Of a DNA stretch of 51,256 nt, positions 51,134 to 51,256 are shown piece after piece. The stretch's first letter is position 1. Every line of letters starts with the position of its first letter. The translations under genes were made by a program, and so were the position numbers. Origin of the DNA: Acidimicrobiia bacterium (GTDB lineage: Bacteria; Actinomycetota; Acidimicrobiia; Spongiisociales; UBA5794); NCBI GenBank assembly GCA_013003395.1, contig JABDJC010000033.1, positions 1 through 51,256 on the forward strand. Reading direction: 5' to 3'. Below the pieces are notes generated by a model. That model made no database searches. It saw only the letters and a program-made list of their open reading frames with translations, and was not told where the DNA came from.

Positions 51134-51256
51134 TCAGAGGTTCTTGGTTGCCTCGCGCCGACTCAGTCCAGACAACCGATCGAAGTTCTCGTCTACAAAT
51201 TCCTTCACGGCTTCCGGATCTGTCTTTGCATACTCACGCAACGCCCAACCTATGGC
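51134..51256 (-). CDS. AlkD-like DNA alkylation repair protein, C-terminal fragment
   Basis: The last 40 residues of a minus-strand gene that continues past the window; absent from the ORF track. The sequence AIGWALREYAKTDPEAVKEF, then LSGLSRREATKNL-stop, is the conserved end of HEAT-repeat DNA alkylation repair enzymes (AlkD/YhaZ), where K/RAIGWALREY and LSxLSRREAxK are typical. Such enzymes excise alkylated purines. The preceding 158 bases (50976-51133) contain no gene I can support and separate it from ppx. Confidence 0.8.
   Translation of the reverse strand, partial: AIGWALREYAKTDPEAVKEFVDENFDRLSGLSRREATKNL

Overview
The window is GC-rich, densely coded chromosomal DNA from an actinobacterium. 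Several features suggest the class Acidimicrobiia (Ilumatobacter-like), which is an inference: Thr/Ser-rich lipoprotein linkers, a SenX3/RegX3-type phosphate system, an ECF42 sigma factor with DGPF proteins, and many genes with a TAnnnT box 6-8 nt before the start codon and no Shine-Dalgarno (leaderless style). No tRNA, rRNA, CRISPR array, transposase or prophage gene was seen. No gene-free stretch exceeds about 265 bases; the largest (1877-2140, 6041-6299, 42554-42810) carry hairpins and a shared palindrome.

Layout. 1-1876: end of an ABC-2 type exporter operon (ATPase tail and two permeases). 2141-7588: HtrA-like membrane protease, a convergent membrane GAF-GGDEF-EAL protein, then a NAL1-like trypsin-fold protease coupled by an ATGA overlap to a 69-residue protein that resembles the protease N-terminal domain. 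7640-14289: PHO box and one seven-gene phosphate operon pstS-pstC-pstA-pstB-phoU-response regulator-histidine kinase. 14317-20458: DsbA-like oxidoreductase, hemerythrin-like protein, MsrA, small lipoprotein, CorA, Ser/Thr-rich membrane protein and a divergent second two-component system. 20478-27861: two DUF2461 paralogues, a subtilase with a Trp-Ser repeat tail, lipoproteins, an SDR oxidoreductase, PdxH and a zinc-ribbon ORF. 27872-32190 (minus): EttA, cupredoxin lipoprotein, PBP4-type carboxypeptidase and an SCO6745-like protein. 32240-36520: DinG-like helicase, a 20-codon ORF, a Wzx-like flippase and an unrecognised protein, all overlapping. 36557-43437: hydrolase, class V aminotransferase, DUF885 peptidase, DUF427 protein, NadC, ankyrin protein. 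43600-47319: a 1239-residue subtilase with four Ig-like repeats. 47394-49453: ECF42 sigma factor flanked by two DGPF/YCII proteins. 49470-50975: exopolyphosphatase; 51134-51256: tail of an AlkD-like protein.

How it works together. Phosphate uptake and sensing (pst, phoU, RegX3/SenX3-like pair) and polyphosphate turnover (ppx) are both present. Four extracytoplasmic or stand-alone proteases recur, and three of them have the palindrome GACTAGTC upstream. The palindrome occurs five times in the window, always between genes. The ECF42 locus has two matching promoters, TGTCGA-N17-CGTC, one before each DGPF gene, which is a clear picture of an autoregulated module.
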